Positions 1 through 8,771 of a stretch of 53,295 nt of DNA are shown here, piece after piece. Under the pieces are notes generated by a model. It did no database searches, was not told the origin of the DNA, and saw only the letters and a list, made by a program, of their open reading frames with translations. The translations under genes and the position numbers were made by a program. This DNA is from Mesorhizobium sp. ORS 3359. GTDB lineage: Bacteria > Pseudomonadota > Alphaproteobacteria > Rhizobiales > Rhizobiaceae. Position 1 is the stretch's first letter. Each line of letters begins with the position of its first letter. Location: assembly GCA_000824845.1 (NCBI GenBank), contig CCNC01000168.1, forward strand, positions 1 through 53,295. The letters run 5' to 3'.

Positions 1-17
1 GGGGGAGATTGGCAGCG

Positions 18-1043
18 TCAAACCGCCGGCGGGTTCAGCCGGGCGAAGCCTTCCTGGCGGCGATAGGGGAAGTAGGGATAGGGCGCCGTCACCGCGCTCG
101 CTTCGTCGAGCGCCTTGATCTGCTCCGGCGTCAACGACCAGCCGACGGCGCCGAGGTTCTGGCGGAGCTGTTCCTCGTTGCGGGCGCCGATGATCACCGA
201 CGACACGGTCGGCCGCCGCAGGAGCCAGTTGATGGCGACCTGCGGCACGGTCTTGCCGGTCTCGGCGGCGACCGCTTCCAACGCATCGACCACCTTGAAA
301 AGATGCTCGTCCTCGACCGGCGGGCCGAAATCGGCGGTGCCGTGCAGCCGGCTCTTTTCCGGCAAGGGCTGGCCGCGGCGGATCTTGCCGGTCAGCCGGC
401 CCCAGCCCAGCGGGCTCCACACCAGGGCGCCGACGCCCTGGTCGAGGCCGAGCGGCATCAGTTCCCACTCATAGTCGCGGCCCACCAGCGAATAATAGAC
501 CTGATGCGCGACATAGCGCGGGTAGCCGTGTTTGTCGGCCAGGCCGAGCGATTTCATCACCTGCCAGCCGGAGAAGTTGGAGACGCCGACATAGCGCAGC
601 CTGCCGGAGCGCACGAGGTCGTCCAGCGCCGACAGCACTTCCTCGATCGGTGTCGAGGCGTCGAAGGCATGGAGCTGCAAAAGGTCGATATAGTCGGTGC
701 CGAGACGCTTCAGCGCCGCGTCGACGGAGCGGATCAGGCGGGAGCGCGACGAGCCCCAGTCGGCCGGACCGTCGCCAATCGGCAACGATGTCTTGGTCGA
801 GATCAGCACCGCGTCGCGACGGCCCTTGATCGCCTCGCCAAGCACCTCTTCCGAGGCGCCGTTGGAATAGACATCGGCCGTGTCGAAAAGATTGACGCCT
901 GCCTCCAGGCAGATGTCGACCAGCCGGCGCGCCTCTTTCGCGTCGCTGTTGCCGAAGAGGGGACCGGAGCCGCCAAAAGTTCCGGCGCCGAAGGAAAGCG
1001 CCGGCACTTTCAGGCCGGAGGCGCCGAGAGGTCGATAATCCAT
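18..1043 (-). CDS. Aldo/keto reductase
   Basis: This 341-residue protein is a full-length aldo/keto reductase, an NADPH-dependent TIM-barrel oxidoreductase acting on aldehydes or ketones in the cytosol. The catalytic tetrad is visible as Asp54 and Tyr59 (FDTADVY), Lys84 (STK) and His125 (LQLH). A C-terminal GARNEEQLRQN segment matches the cofactor-phosphate loop of the family. The start at MDYRPLGASG fits the family N-terminus; codons further upstream run into the MFS gene. It lies 37 bases downstream of the MFS exporter gene on the same strand, so the two are probably co-transcribed and controlled by the divergent LysR gene. The substrate cannot be told from sequence. Confidence 0.93.
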   Translation of the reverse strand: MDYRPLGASGLKVPALSFGAGTFGGSGPLFGNSDAKEARRLVDICLEAGVNLFDTADVYSNGASEEVLGEAIKGRRDAVLISTKTSLPIGDGPADWGSSRSRLIRSVDAALKRLGTDYIDLLQLHAFDASTPIEEVLSALDDLVRSGRLRYVGVSNFSGWQVMKSLGLADKHGYPRYVAHQVYYSLVGRDYEWELMPLGLDQGVGALVWSPLGWGRLTGKIRRGQPLPEKSRLHGTADFGPPVEDEHLFKVVDALEAVAAETGKTVPQVAINWLLRRPTVSSVIIGARNEEQLRQNLGAVGWSLTPEQIKALDEASAVTAPYPYFPYRRQEGFARLNPPAV

Positions 1044-1080
1044 CTTTTTTCTCCTGATTGGATGTCGAAGGGATTGGCGT

Positions 1081-2268
1081 TCAGCACTGCGCCGTGACCG
1101 GCTTGCCGATCGCGCTGCCGCGTTCGAGACGCAGCGCCATGAGCACCACGCCGAGCGCGGCGATCGGCACCAGGCCGGCGACGAGGGGGACGGCGCCGAG
1201 GCCGGGGCCATGATCGATGACGAAGCCGCCGAGCCAGGCACCGATGGCGTTGCCGAGATTGAAGGCGGCGATGTTGAAGGAGGAGGCCAGGCCTTGGCCG
1301 GCGCCCTTGGCCTTCTCCAGCACCCACATTTGCAGCGGCGCGACGGTGGCGAAGGCGGCGGCACCCAGCAGGCCCACGGCAATGATCGCCGTGACCGGCT
1401 GATGGATCGCCGCGGTCATGACGAACAGCACCGCCGACAGCGCCACCAGCGTGCCGACGACCGTCGGCACAAGATGCCGGTCGGCGAGGCGTCCGCCAAG
1501 CAGGTTGCCGGCGACCAGCCCGCCGCCGAAGACGAGCAGGATCGGCGAGACGGCCCCCTCGGAAAAGCCGGTGACGCGGGTCAGGATCGGCGCGAGATAG
1601 GTGAAGGCGGCAAAGACGCCGACCCAGCTCAGCACCGTGGTCAGGAGGCCGAGCAGCACCGCCCGGCGGCCGAGCACGGCGAGCGTGCCTTCGGCGCTTT
1701 CCTCCTCGTCCGCTGCTGCCGGTTCGTCGCGCGGCACGAGCAGCGCGATCACGGCAAAGGCGATGACGCCGACCAGCGTGACGGCGAGGAAGGTGGAGCG
1801 CCAACCATAGGCCTGGCCGAGCCAGGTGCCGAAAGGCACGCCGAGGATGTTGGCGACGGTGAGGCCGGTGAACATCAGGGCGATGGCCGAGGCCTTCCTG
1901 TTGGGCGCGACCAGGCTGGTGGCGACGACGGAGCCGACGCCGAAGAAGGAGGCGTGGGCGAAGGCGGTGAGCACACGCGCAGCCATCAGCGTCCAGTAGT
2001 CGGGCGCCAGCGCGCAGGCCAGGTTGCCGACCGTGAAGACCACCATCAGCGCAAGCAGCAAGGTCTTGCGCGGCAAACGGCCGGTCAAGGCGCCAAGCAG
2101 CGGCGCGCCGACGACGACACCCAGCGCGTAGCCGGAAATGAGCAGGCCCGCGGCCGAGATCGAGACGCCGAGATCGGCGCTGACATCGAGCAGCAGGCCC
2201 ATGATGACGAATTCGGTGACACCGATGCCGAAGGCGCCGGCGGTGAGGGCATAGAGAGCAAGGGGCAT
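1081..2268 (-). CDS. MFS transporter, drug/metabolite exporter (AraJ/NepI-like)
   Basis: This 395-residue protein is a major facilitator with about 12 hydrophobic segments. The N-terminus (ALTAGAFGIGVTEFVIMG) is typical of the DHA1-type efflux proteins AraJ, NepI and YdhP. A charged central loop rich in Asp and Glu (around DEPAAADEEE) separates the two six-helix halves. The start at MPLALYAL was chosen because the first transmembrane helix follows at once, whereas upstream sequence is not membrane-like and holds a palindromic repeat. It is the first gene of a likely operon with the aldo/keto reductase and is divergent from a LysR regulator. Export of sugars, nucleosides or drugs is possible; the substrate is unknown. 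Confidence 0.9.
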   Translation of the reverse strand: MPLALYALTAGAFGIGVTEFVIMGLLLDVSADLGVSISAAGLLISGYALGVVVGAPLLGALTGRLPRKTLLLALMVVFTVGNLACALAPDYWTLMAARVLTAFAHASFFGVGSVVATSLVAPNRKASAIALMFTGLTVANILGVPFGTWLGQAYGWRSTFLAVTLVGVIAFAVIALLVPRDEPAAADEEESAEGTLAVLGRRAVLLGLLTTVLSWVGVFAAFTYLAPILTRVTGFSEGAVSPILLVFGGGLVAGNLLGGRLADRHLVPTVVGTLVALSAVLFVMTAAIHQPVTAIIAVGLLGAAAFATVAPLQMWVLEKAKGAGQGLASSFNIAAFNLGNAIGAWLGGFVIDHGPGLGAVPLVAGLVPIAALGVVLMALRLERGSAIGKPVTAQC

Positions 2269-2326
2269 GGCAGGATCCGTTTGGTGCTGAAGGACGCCCA
2301 GTCCCGCGCCCCAAATCTTTGCTGGC

Positions 2327-2371
2327 GCATGATCTTTCCCGAAAACCGGGTTCCACTTTTCGGGATCATGC
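2327..2371. repeat. Rhizobial intergenic palindrome (GCATGATC type)
   Basis: The arms GCATGATC...CCCGAAAA and TTTTCGGGATCATGC form a long imperfect inverted repeat around the centre GGTTCCAC. The same GCATGATC terminus recurs at 21781 and 21838 in this window. Such palindromes are scattered between genes in rhizobial chromosomes. It lies between the MFS start and the LysR start, so it may be transcribed in the MFS leader. Confidence 0.7.
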
Positions 2372-2430
2372 ACGGATAAGATCGTGATCCGTCGAGTTGT
2401 GAACCAGTCTTGCAATGGGCATATTTTCTG

Positions 2431-2443
2431 TGAAATAGATTCA
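2431..2443. promoter_or_regulatory. Candidate LysR-type operator
   Basis: TGAAATAGATTCA is a dyad (TGAA-N5-TTCA) that fits the T-N11-A rule for LysR-family binding sites. It ends three bases before the LysR ATG, in the divergent region. That position suits autorepression and control of the MFS-aldo/keto reductase operon. It was assigned by eye from a single site. Confidence 0.35.
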
Positions 2444-2446
2444 CGA

Positions 2447-3352
2447 ATGGCGAGACCCGAAATCAACCGCTCCGGCGAGATCGAAGTGTTCGTCCGCGTC
2501 GCCGAGACAGGCAGTTTTTCCGCCGCGGCGCGGGCCTTGCGCATGACGCCCTCGGCGGTGAGCAAGCTGATCGCGCGGCTGGAGGCACGGCTCGGCGCGA
2601 GGCTGGTCAGCCGCTCGACACGCAAGCTGCAACTGACGCCGGAGGGAACCAGCTTTTACGACAGCGGCCTGCGTATCCTTGCCGATCTCGATGCGGCGGA
2701 ACGCGAGGCGGCCGCAGGCGCCGCGCCGCGCGGAAAGCTCAGGGTCAACTCCTATGTGCCGTTCGGCCAGCACCGCTTGATGGAATTGCTTCCGCGTTTC
2801 CTGGAGCGCTATCCCGAGATTTCCGTCGAAGCGGTGCTGACCGACAATGTCATCAACCTGTTGGAGGAGCGGGCCGATGTCGCCATACGCGCCGGACCGC
2901 TCAGCGAGTCGCGCCTGGTGGCGCGCAAGCTCGGCCAGAGCCGGATGGTGCTGGTTGCGTCCCCTGCCTATCTCGCAGCACGCGGCACGCCCAGCGCATT
3001 GTCCGACCTTGCCCGCCACAACATGCTCGCCTTCGGCTTCGCCCGGCATATCGACGGCTGGCCTTTCATCGATGCTGCGGGCAAATCGATCGTCCTGCCG
3101 ATCGTCGGGAACATGTCGCTGACCGATGGCGAAGCGATGCGGCGAACGACGCTGGCGGGAGCCGGCATAGCAAGACTGGCGCGCTGGCATGTCGAACCCG
3201 ACATCGTCACCGGACTGTTGGTGCCGCTGCTGGAAGAGTTCAATCCCGGCGACGAGGAGCCGACACACGCCGTCTATGTCGGCCAGGGCAAGCATTTGCC
3301 GGCCCGGGTTCGGGCCTTTCTCGACTTCCTTGCGGAGACTGTCCGCATCTGA
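2447..3352 (+). CDS. LysR family transcriptional regulator
   Basis: This 301-residue protein has the LysR layout. A winged helix-turn-helix occupies roughly residues 8-65 (EVFVRVAETGSFSAAARALRMTPSAV, interrupted here only as a description of the recognition helix region), and a periplasmic-binding-protein-like effector domain runs from about residue 90 to the end. The start at MARPEINRSG is taken because it places the helix-turn-helix near the N-terminus; an upstream in-frame ATG at 2384 would add 21 residues overlapping the promoter. The gene is divergent from the MFS-aldo/keto reductase pair, the usual arrangement for a LysR activator and its targets. The effector is unknown. Confidence 0.92.
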   Translation: MARPEINRSGEIEVFVRVAETGSFSAAARALRMTPSAVSKLIARLEARLGARLVSRSTRKLQLTPEGTSFYDSGLRILADLDAAEREAAAGAAPRGKLRVNSYVPFGQHRLMELLPRFLERYPEISVEAVLTDNVINLLEERADVAIRAGPLSESRLVARKLGQSRMVLVASPAYLAARGTPSALSDLARHNMLAFGFARHIDGWPFIDAAGKSIVLPIVGNMSLTDGEAMRRTTLAGAGIARLARWHVEPDIVTGLLVPLLEEFNPGDEEPTHAVYVGQGKHLPARVRAFLDFLAETVRI

Positions 3353-3357
3353 ATGAG

Positions 3358-3388
3358 AAAAGCCGCGCGCCAATGACACGCGGCTTTT
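3358..3388. terminator. Bidirectional terminator between convergent genes
   Basis: A perfect 10-bp stem (AAAAGCCGCG / CGCGGCTTTT) with an 11-base loop sits between the LysR stop and the stop of the second aldo/keto reductase. The A-run on one side and T-run on the other let it serve both strands. Confidence 0.85.
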
Positions 3389-3413
3389 CGGAGTTCGGCA
3401 AGTCGAAGGGAAG

Positions 3414-4463
3414 TTACGCCTTCGGCACGAAAGGCGCCGGACGCCGGCCGGCGCTTTGCCGCTCAAGCATCCAGCCCGGATATTCGGCGGGCAGCGCGCT
3501 CACCTCGTCGAGCCTGGCAAGATCGTCGGCGTCGAGCTTCAAGCCGGTCGCGGCGAGGTTCTGCTCGAGCTGGTCCATGCGGCTGGCGCCGATGATGACG
3601 CTCATCACAAAAGGTTTTGCCAGAACATAACCGAGCGCCACCGTCGCAACGCCGACGTCATGCTTCTTCGCCACCTCGCGCATGACGGCGACCGCCGCCC
3701 AGGCGCGGTCTTCGTTGACCGGCGGGAAGTTGAAGGAGGCGCGGCGGCCCTCGCCATTGCCGGGCGCGCCAGGACCGTATTTGCCGGAGAGCAGCCCGCC
3801 GGCCATCGGCGACCAGACCATCAGGCCGAGCTTCTCTTCGTTGATCAGCGGCACGATCTCGCGCTCGAGATCGCGGCCGGCGATCGAGTAATAGGACTGA
3901 ATGGTCTCGAAACGGGCAAAGCCCTTGCGCTCGGCAATGCCCAGCGCCTTGGCGATGCGCCAGGCCTGCCAGTTGGAGACGCCGACATAGCGCACCTTGC
4001 CGCTAGCGACGAGATCGTCGAGCGCGCGCAGCGTCTCGTCGATCGGCGTCACCGTGTCGGTGCCGTGCAGCTGATAGAGATCGATATGATCGAGCTGCAG
4101 CCGCTTCAGGCTGCCGTCGACCGAATCCATGATGTGGCCGCGCGAGGAGCCGCGCTCGTTCGGGCCGTTGCCCATGGCGCCATGCACCTTGGTGGCGATG
4201 ATGACGTCCGAGCGCTTGATGCCGAGATCCTTGAGCGACTGTCCCAGCAATTGCTCGGACTGGCCGAAGGAATAGACATCCGCCGTGTCGAAGAAATTGA
4301 CGCCGGCGGCGATCGAGCGGGCGACGATCTCGTTGACGCCCGTCTGGTCGAGACTGGCGATCAGCCCCCATTGGGCATTTTCGCCGGCGGCGCCGAAGGT
4401 CATGGTGCCGAGGCAGAGTTCGGAAACGAAAAGGCCGGTATTGCCAAGTTGGTTGTAGCGCAT
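3414..4463 (-). CDS. Aldo/keto reductase
   Basis: This 349-residue protein belongs to the YajO/Tas-like aldo/keto reductases. The tetrad is visible as Asp59 and Tyr64 (FDTADVYS), Lys92 (ATKVHG) and His133 (YQLHGTD). The C-terminal IIGASRMDQLEQN segment matches the NADPH-binding loop. The start at MRYNQLGNTG fits the family; an ATG 78 bases upstream would add a non-homologous leader. It converges on the LysR gene at 2447. The enzyme is related in family to the one at 18-1043 but clearly divergent in sequence, so the two are not a recent duplication. The substrate is unknown. Confidence 0.93.
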   Translation of the reverse strand: MRYNQLGNTGLFVSELCLGTMTFGAAGENAQWGLIASLDQTGVNEIVARSIAAGVNFFDTADVYSFGQSEQLLGQSLKDLGIKRSDVIIATKVHGAMGNGPNERGSSRGHIMDSVDGSLKRLQLDHIDLYQLHGTDTVTPIDETLRALDDLVASGKVRYVGVSNWQAWRIAKALGIAERKGFARFETIQSYYSIAGRDLEREIVPLINEEKLGLMVWSPMAGGLLSGKYGPGAPGNGEGRRASFNFPPVNEDRAWAAVAVMREVAKKHDVGVATVALGYVLAKPFVMSVIIGASRMDQLEQNLAATGLKLDADDLARLDEVSALPAEYPGWMLERQSAGRRPAPFVPKA

Positions 4464-4592
4464 GATGGGATTCCCCGAGAGAAGGAGTGAGTGACCACAA
4501 GCAAATAGGAACGGGCCGTTTCGTTTCAAGCGCTGGTGCAACCACGGTAGTCAACTTGGCGTGAAGTTGCCCGACGGCGGATCCCAGAAAGG

Positions 4593-4994
4593 TCAGACTT
4601 CCCAGGGATTGAGGACTGTAACGCCGACGCCCTCGAAGTCGGCGACGTTTCGTGTGACCAGGATCAGGTCGTGCACGAGGGCGGTCGCCGCAATAAGCGA
4701 GTCGGCGCTCCCCCGTGTGCGTCCCGCCGTTATGCGACCCCAGGCAAGAGCGACCTCCTCCGTGATCGCGAGAATGCGGTCCGTGTTGTCTCTCCGAAGT
4801 TCTCGCAGCCAGATATCGAGCCGAGCCGCCCTTTCAGGGTCGATCTTACGCTGTTTGATGATTCCTCGCTCGATCTCACCTAGCGTAGTGACACTAAGGT
4901 TGATCGACGCCGGATCAATCGAAGCTATCCAGGCAGTCGGCTTAGGAAGCCGTCTTTGCACGTCCGACACGACGTTCGTGTCCAGCAGATACAT
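4593..4994 (-). CDS. vapC: PIN-domain toxin (VapC/FitB-like)
   Basis: This 133-residue protein is a PIN-domain RNase toxin. It opens MYLLDTNVVSD, and the acidic residues expected at the metal site are present: Asp5, Glu40 (TLGEIERG), Asp98 (SADSLIAATA) and Asp119 (NVADFEG). Toxins of this type cleave tRNA or other RNA when the labile partner is lost. Its ATG overlaps the antitoxin stop by one base (TGATG), so translation is coupled. Base composition is less GC-rich than the neighbours, which suggests acquisition by transfer. The exact RNA target cannot be read from the sequence. Confidence 0.92.
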   Translation of the reverse strand: MYLLDTNVVSDVQRRLPKPTAWIASIDPASINLSVTTLGEIERGIIKQRKIDPERAARLDIWLRELRRDNTDRILAITEEVALAWGRITAGRTRGSADSLIAATALVHDLILVTRNVADFEGVGVTVLNPWEV

Positions 4995-5248
4995 CAGATA
5001 TCAATGTCCCGAATCATCGTGTCCGAGCGACGGGTGATTTCCTTATCAAACTCCTCGTGCCAACCCGGACCGCTCAATAGGTACTCGACGAGCGATTTCT
5101 TCTTCCCGGCCAAGCGATCGTAGTCCTCCGCGGACAGGACGACCGCGGCACGTTGGCCGCGAAGCGTCACAGTCTGCGGTCCCTCCGTTCGCGCCCGCTG
5201 GACCACTTTCGAGAAATTGTTCTTCGCGTCCTGAAGATGCCAGTTCAT
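4994..5248 (-). CDS. Phd/YefM family antitoxin
   Basis: This 84-residue protein precedes and overlaps the PIN toxin gene. The N-terminal half (MNWHLQDAKNNFSKVV ... LRGQRAAVVLSAEDYDRL) is the Phd/YefM DNA-binding fold. The charged C-terminus should fold on binding the toxin and block its active site. The start MNWHLQ matches the family N-terminus, so the ATG 54 bases upstream is rejected. A CTAGC/GCTAG dyad lies just before the start and suits autorepression by the toxin-antitoxin complex. Confidence 0.9.
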   Translation of the reverse strand: MNWHLQDAKNNFSKVVQRARTEGPQTVTLRGQRAAVVLSAEDYDRLAGKKKSLVEYLLSGPGWHEEFDKEITRRSDTMIRDIDI

Positions 5249-5258
5249 CTTGCCGTTC

Positions 5259-5275
5259 CTAGCTAGCTTGGCTAG
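5259..5275. promoter_or_regulatory. Candidate operator of the toxin-antitoxin pair
   Basis: CTAGC, a 7-base spacer, then GCTAG form a dyad 11 bases upstream of the antitoxin ATG. The first arm is also part of the palindrome CTAGCTAG. Phd/YefM antitoxins typically bind such short dyads. The site is inferred from symmetry and position only. Confidence 0.4.
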
Positions 5276-5332
5276 ATATAACGCGGTAGCCGCAGATATC
5301 AATCAATACCGGCGCAAGATACGAGGCGCAGG

Positions 5333-5995
5333 CTACCGGCTGCCGAAGATCGCCGAGCCCACCCGGACGCTGGTCGCGCCGAAGGCGATCGCAGTCTCAT
5401 AGTCGCCGGACATGCCCATCGAGAGCTTCTCGACGCCGGCCTCGCGGGCGAGCTTTTCCAGCAGCGCGAAATGCGGGCCGGGGTTCTCATCGGCCGGCGG
5501 AATGCACATCAGGCCTTCGATGGCCAAGCCATGAACGTCGCGGCAGCGCTTGACGAAGGCGACCGCCTCGCGCGGCTCGATGCCGGCCTTTTGCGGCTCG
5601 GAGCCGGTGTTGACCTGGACATAGAGTCTTGGCGTCCGGCCCTGCCTGATCATTTCCCTTGAAAGCTCCGCGGCGATCTTCTCGCGGTCGACGGTCTCGA
5701 CGACGTCGAACAGCGCGACGGCTTCCTTGGCCTTGTTGGATTGCAACGGGCCGATCAGATGCAGCTCCAGATCGGGAAATACCTTCTTAAGCGCCGGCCA
5801 TTTGCCTTGTGCCTCCTGCACGCGGTTCTCGCCGAAAACGCGCTGGCCGGCCTCGATCACAGGGCGAACGTCTTCGGCCGCGAAAGTCTTCGACACCGCT
5901 ACCAGCGTCACAGCGCCGGGCTCGCGCTTTCCCTCGCGCTCGGAGCTTGCGATCTTCGCCTTGACCGCGTGAAGCTGCTCTACGGCTTTCGTCAT
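5333..5995 (-). CDS. YggS/PLPBP family PLP-binding protein
   Basis: This 220-residue protein is the YggS/PROSC pyridoxal-phosphate homeostasis protein, a single-domain PLP barrel like the N-terminal part of alanine racemase but without catalytic activity. Lys36 in LVAVSKTF binds PLP. HLIGPLQSNK, FGENRVQE and GLMCIPP are family motifs, and SMGMSGDYETAIAFG forms the phosphate site. The start at MTKAVEQLHA is taken over one 63 bases upstream. It is divergent from leuS, a placement seen in other rhizobia. Its role is to buffer PLP and amino-acid or keto-acid balance. Confidence 0.95.
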   Translation of the reverse strand: MTKAVEQLHAVKAKIASSEREGKREPGAVTLVAVSKTFAAEDVRPVIEAGQRVFGENRVQEAQGKWPALKKVFPDLELHLIGPLQSNKAKEAVALFDVVETVDREKIAAELSREMIRQGRTPRLYVQVNTGSEPQKAGIEPREAVAFVKRCRDVHGLAIEGLMCIPPADENPGPHFALLEKLAREAGVEKLSMGMSGDYETAIAFGATSVRVGSAIFGSR

Positions 5996-6143
5996 GCCGC
6001 TATCCTGCCTATAGTTTTCATGGCCGGGCCGGCTCGCCGCAGTTGACGGGTCCGGCAATCCATGGTGAACACCGCGACGACATTGTCTCGGCTGCCGGTC
6101 TTTTCCGGGCGCCGCGTATCCGCTTTTAAGTGAAAAACATCCG

Positions 6144-8771
6144 ATGGCAACCGAACGTTACAATCCGCGCACGTCAGAGCCCAAATGGCAGAAGGCCTGG
6201 GCCGAAAAGAAGCTGTTCGAGGCCAGGAACGACGATCCGAAGCCGAAATACTACGTGCTCGAGATGTTCCCCTATCCGTCGGGCAAGATCCATATCGGCC
6301 ACACCCGCAACTATACGATGGGCGACGTGGTGGCGCGCTACAAGCGGGCCAAGGGCTTCAACGTGCTGCACCCGATGGGCTGGGACGCGTTCGGCATGCC
6401 GGCCGAAAACGCCGCCATGCAGAACAAGGTCCATCCCAAGGACTGGACCTACGAAAATATCGCCGTCATGCGCGAGCAGCTCAAGATGATGGGCCTCTCG
6501 CTCGACTGGGCGCGCGAGTTCGCGACCTGCGACGTCGACTACTATCACCGCCAGCAGATGCTGTTTCTGGACTTCGTCGAGAAGGGGCTAGTGACGCGCA
6601 AATCCTCCAAGGTCAACTGGGATCCGGAGGACATGACGGTGCTCGCCAACGAGCAGGTCATCGACGGCCGCGGCTGGCGCTCGGGGGCGTTGGTCGAGCA
6701 GCGCGAGCTGACGCAGTGGTTCTTCAAGATCACCGACTTCGCGCAGGATCTGCTGGATTCGCTCAACCTGCTCGAGGAGTGGCCGGAGAAGGTCAAGCTG
6801 ATGCAGCACAACTGGATCGGCCGCTCCGAAGGCCTGCTGATCCGCTGGCCGCTGGCAAAGCCGGTTGGCGACGCGCATGAGCTCGAAGTCTACACGACGA
6901 GGCCCGACACCATCTTCGGTGCTTCCTTCATGGCCGTCGCCGCCGACCATCCGCTGGCGCGGAAAGCCGCCGAGGAGAATGTCGATCTGGCGAAGTTCAT
7001 CGAGGAGGTCCGCCATATGGGCACCTCGGTGGCGGCGCTGGAGACGGCCGAGAAGAAGGGTTTCGACACCGGCATCCGCGTCGTCCACCCGTTCGACGAG
7101 ACCTGGACGCTGCCGGTCTATGTCGCCAATTTCGTGCTGATGGAGTATGGCACGGGCGCCATTTTCGGCTGCCCATCGGGCGACCAGCGCGACCTCGATT
7201 TCGCCAACAAATACGGCCTGCCGGTGATCCCGGTGGTGATGCCGGAACACGGCGACGCCAAGACCTTCCAGGTCATCGAGGAGGCCTATGTCGACGACGG
7301 CGTGATGATCAATTCGCGCTTCCTCGACGGCATGAAGCCCGAAAAGGCCTTCAATGAAGTGGCGAAGCTGCTGGAGGCAAAGACGATCGGCGGCCGGCCG
7401 ATGGCGGAGCGCAAGGTGAATTTCCGCCTGCGCGACTGGGGCATCTCGCGCCAGCGCTATTGGGGCTGCCCGATCCCGATGATCCATTGCGAAGCCTGCG
7501 GCGTCGTGCCGGTGCCGAAGGCCGACCTGCCGGTGAAGCTGCCCGACGACATCGAATTCGACCGCCCCGGTAATCCGCTCGACCGTCATCCGACCTGGCG
7601 GCATGTGAAGTGCCCGCAATGCGGCCGCGACGCGCGGCGCGAGACCGACACGATGGACACCTTCGTCGATTCGTCGTGGTATTTCGCGCGCTTCACCGCG
7701 CCCTGGGCCAATGAGCCGACCGAGCCGAAAGCGGCCGACGAGTGGCTGGCGGTCGACCAGTATATCGGCGGCATCGAGCACGCGATCCTGCATCTGCTCT
7801 ATTCGCGCTTCTTCACCCGCGCCATGCGCGAGACCGGTCATCTCAATCTGGCCGAGCCGTTCAAGGGCCTGTTCACGCAGGGCATGGTGGTGCACGAGAC
7901 CTACCGTGTCGGCGGCCCGTCCAACAACGGGCGCTGGCTGTCGCCGAGCGAGGTCAGGCTCGAGGATGTCGGCGGCAAGCGCCTCGCCTTTGAGATCGCC
8001 ACCGGCGAGGAGGCGACGATCGGCGCGCTGGAGAAGATGTCGAAGTCGAAGAAGAACACGGTGAGCCCGGAAGAGATCACCGACGGCTATGGCGCCGACA
8101 CGGCGCGCTGGTTCATGCTGTCGGACTCGCCGCCGGAGCGCGATGTCGAATGGACCGACGATGGCGCCGCCGGCGCGCATCGCTTCGTGCAGCGCATCTG
8201 GCGCCTGGTGCAGATCGCCGCCGAATCTCTGCCCGGCATGAAGCCGGCAGCGGCGAAGGATGGCGATGCGGGCGCCGTGTCCAAGGCCGCGCACAAGATC
8301 CTGAAGGCGGTCGGCGAGGACATCGAGAAGCTCGGCTTCAACCGCGCGATCGCTCGCATCTACGAGCTTGCCAATGCGCTGGCGACGCCGCTTAACGACG
8401 TCGCCGAAGGCAAGGCCGACGCCGCGCTGAAGGGCGCCTGCCGCGAGGCCGTGGAGATCCTGGTGCACATCATCGCGCCGGTCATGCCGCATCTGGCGGA
8501 GGAATGCTGGGAGGCGCTGGGCGGGACCGAGATGATCGCCGAGCGGCCGTGGCCGGTCTACGATCCGGCACTGGTCGTCGACAACGAGATCGTGCTGCCG
8601 GTGCAGGTCAACGGCAAGAAGCGCGGGGATTTGACAATTGCCCGCGACGCGGATCAAGGTGCCGTCGAAAAAGCGGTGCTGGCTCTCGACTTCGTGCAAA
8701 AAGCACTGGAGGGTAAGGCTCCGCGCAAGGTGATCATCGTGCCGCAGAGGATCGTCAATGTCGTTGCCTGA
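6144..8771 (+). CDS. leuS: Leucyl-tRNA synthetase
   Basis: This 875-residue class I synthetase attaches leucine to tRNA-Leu in the cytosol. The HIGH signature is residues 50-53 (KIHIGHTRNY) and the KMSKS signature is residues 631-635. The central CP1 editing domain contains YTTRPDTIFGAS and GTGAIFGCP. The WGISRQRYWG motif and the DTMDTFVDSSWYF motif are intact. Length matches the bacterial family. The end overlaps lptE by 14 bases, so the two genes are translated from one transcript. Confidence 0.98.
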   Translation: MATERYNPRTSEPKWQKAWAEKKLFEARNDDPKPKYYVLEMFPYPSGKIHIGHTRNYTMGDVVARYKRAKGFNVLHPMGWDAFGMPAENAAMQNKVHPKDWTYENIAVMREQLKMMGLSLDWAREFATCDVDYYHRQQMLFLDFVEKGLVTRKSSKVNWDPEDMTVLANEQVIDGRGWRSGALVEQRELTQWFFKITDFAQDLLDSLNLLEEWPEKVKLMQHNWIGRSEGLLIRWPLAKPVGDAHELEVYTTRPDTIFGASFMAVAADHPLARKAAEENVDLAKFIEEVRHMGTSVAALETAEKKGFDTGIRVVHPFDETWTLPVYVANFVLMEYGTGAIFGCPSGDQRDLDFANKYGLPVIPVVMPEHGDAKTFQVIEEAYVDDGVMINSRFLDGMKPEKAFNEVAKLLEAKTIGGRPMAERKVNFRLRDWGISRQRYWGCPIPMIHCEACGVVPVPKADLPVKLPDDIEFDRPGNPLDRHPTWRHVKCPQCGRDARRETDTMDTFVDSSWYFARFTAPWANEPTEPKAADEWLAVDQYIGGIEHAILHLLYSRFFTRAMRETGHLNLAEPFKGLFTQGMVVHETYRVGGPSNNGRWLSPSEVRLEDVGGKRLAFEIATGEEATIGALEKMSKSKKNTVSPEEITDGYGADTARWFMLSDSPPERDVEWTDDGAAGAHRFVQRIWRLVQIAAESLPGMKPAAAKDGDAGAVSKAAHKILKAVGEDIEKLGFNRAIARIYELANALATPLNDVAEGKADAALKGACREAVEILVHIIAPVMPHLAEECWEALGGTEMIAERPWPVYDPALVVDNEIVLPVQVNGKKRGDLTIARDADQGAVEKAVLALDFVQKALEGKAPRKVIIVPQRIVNVVA

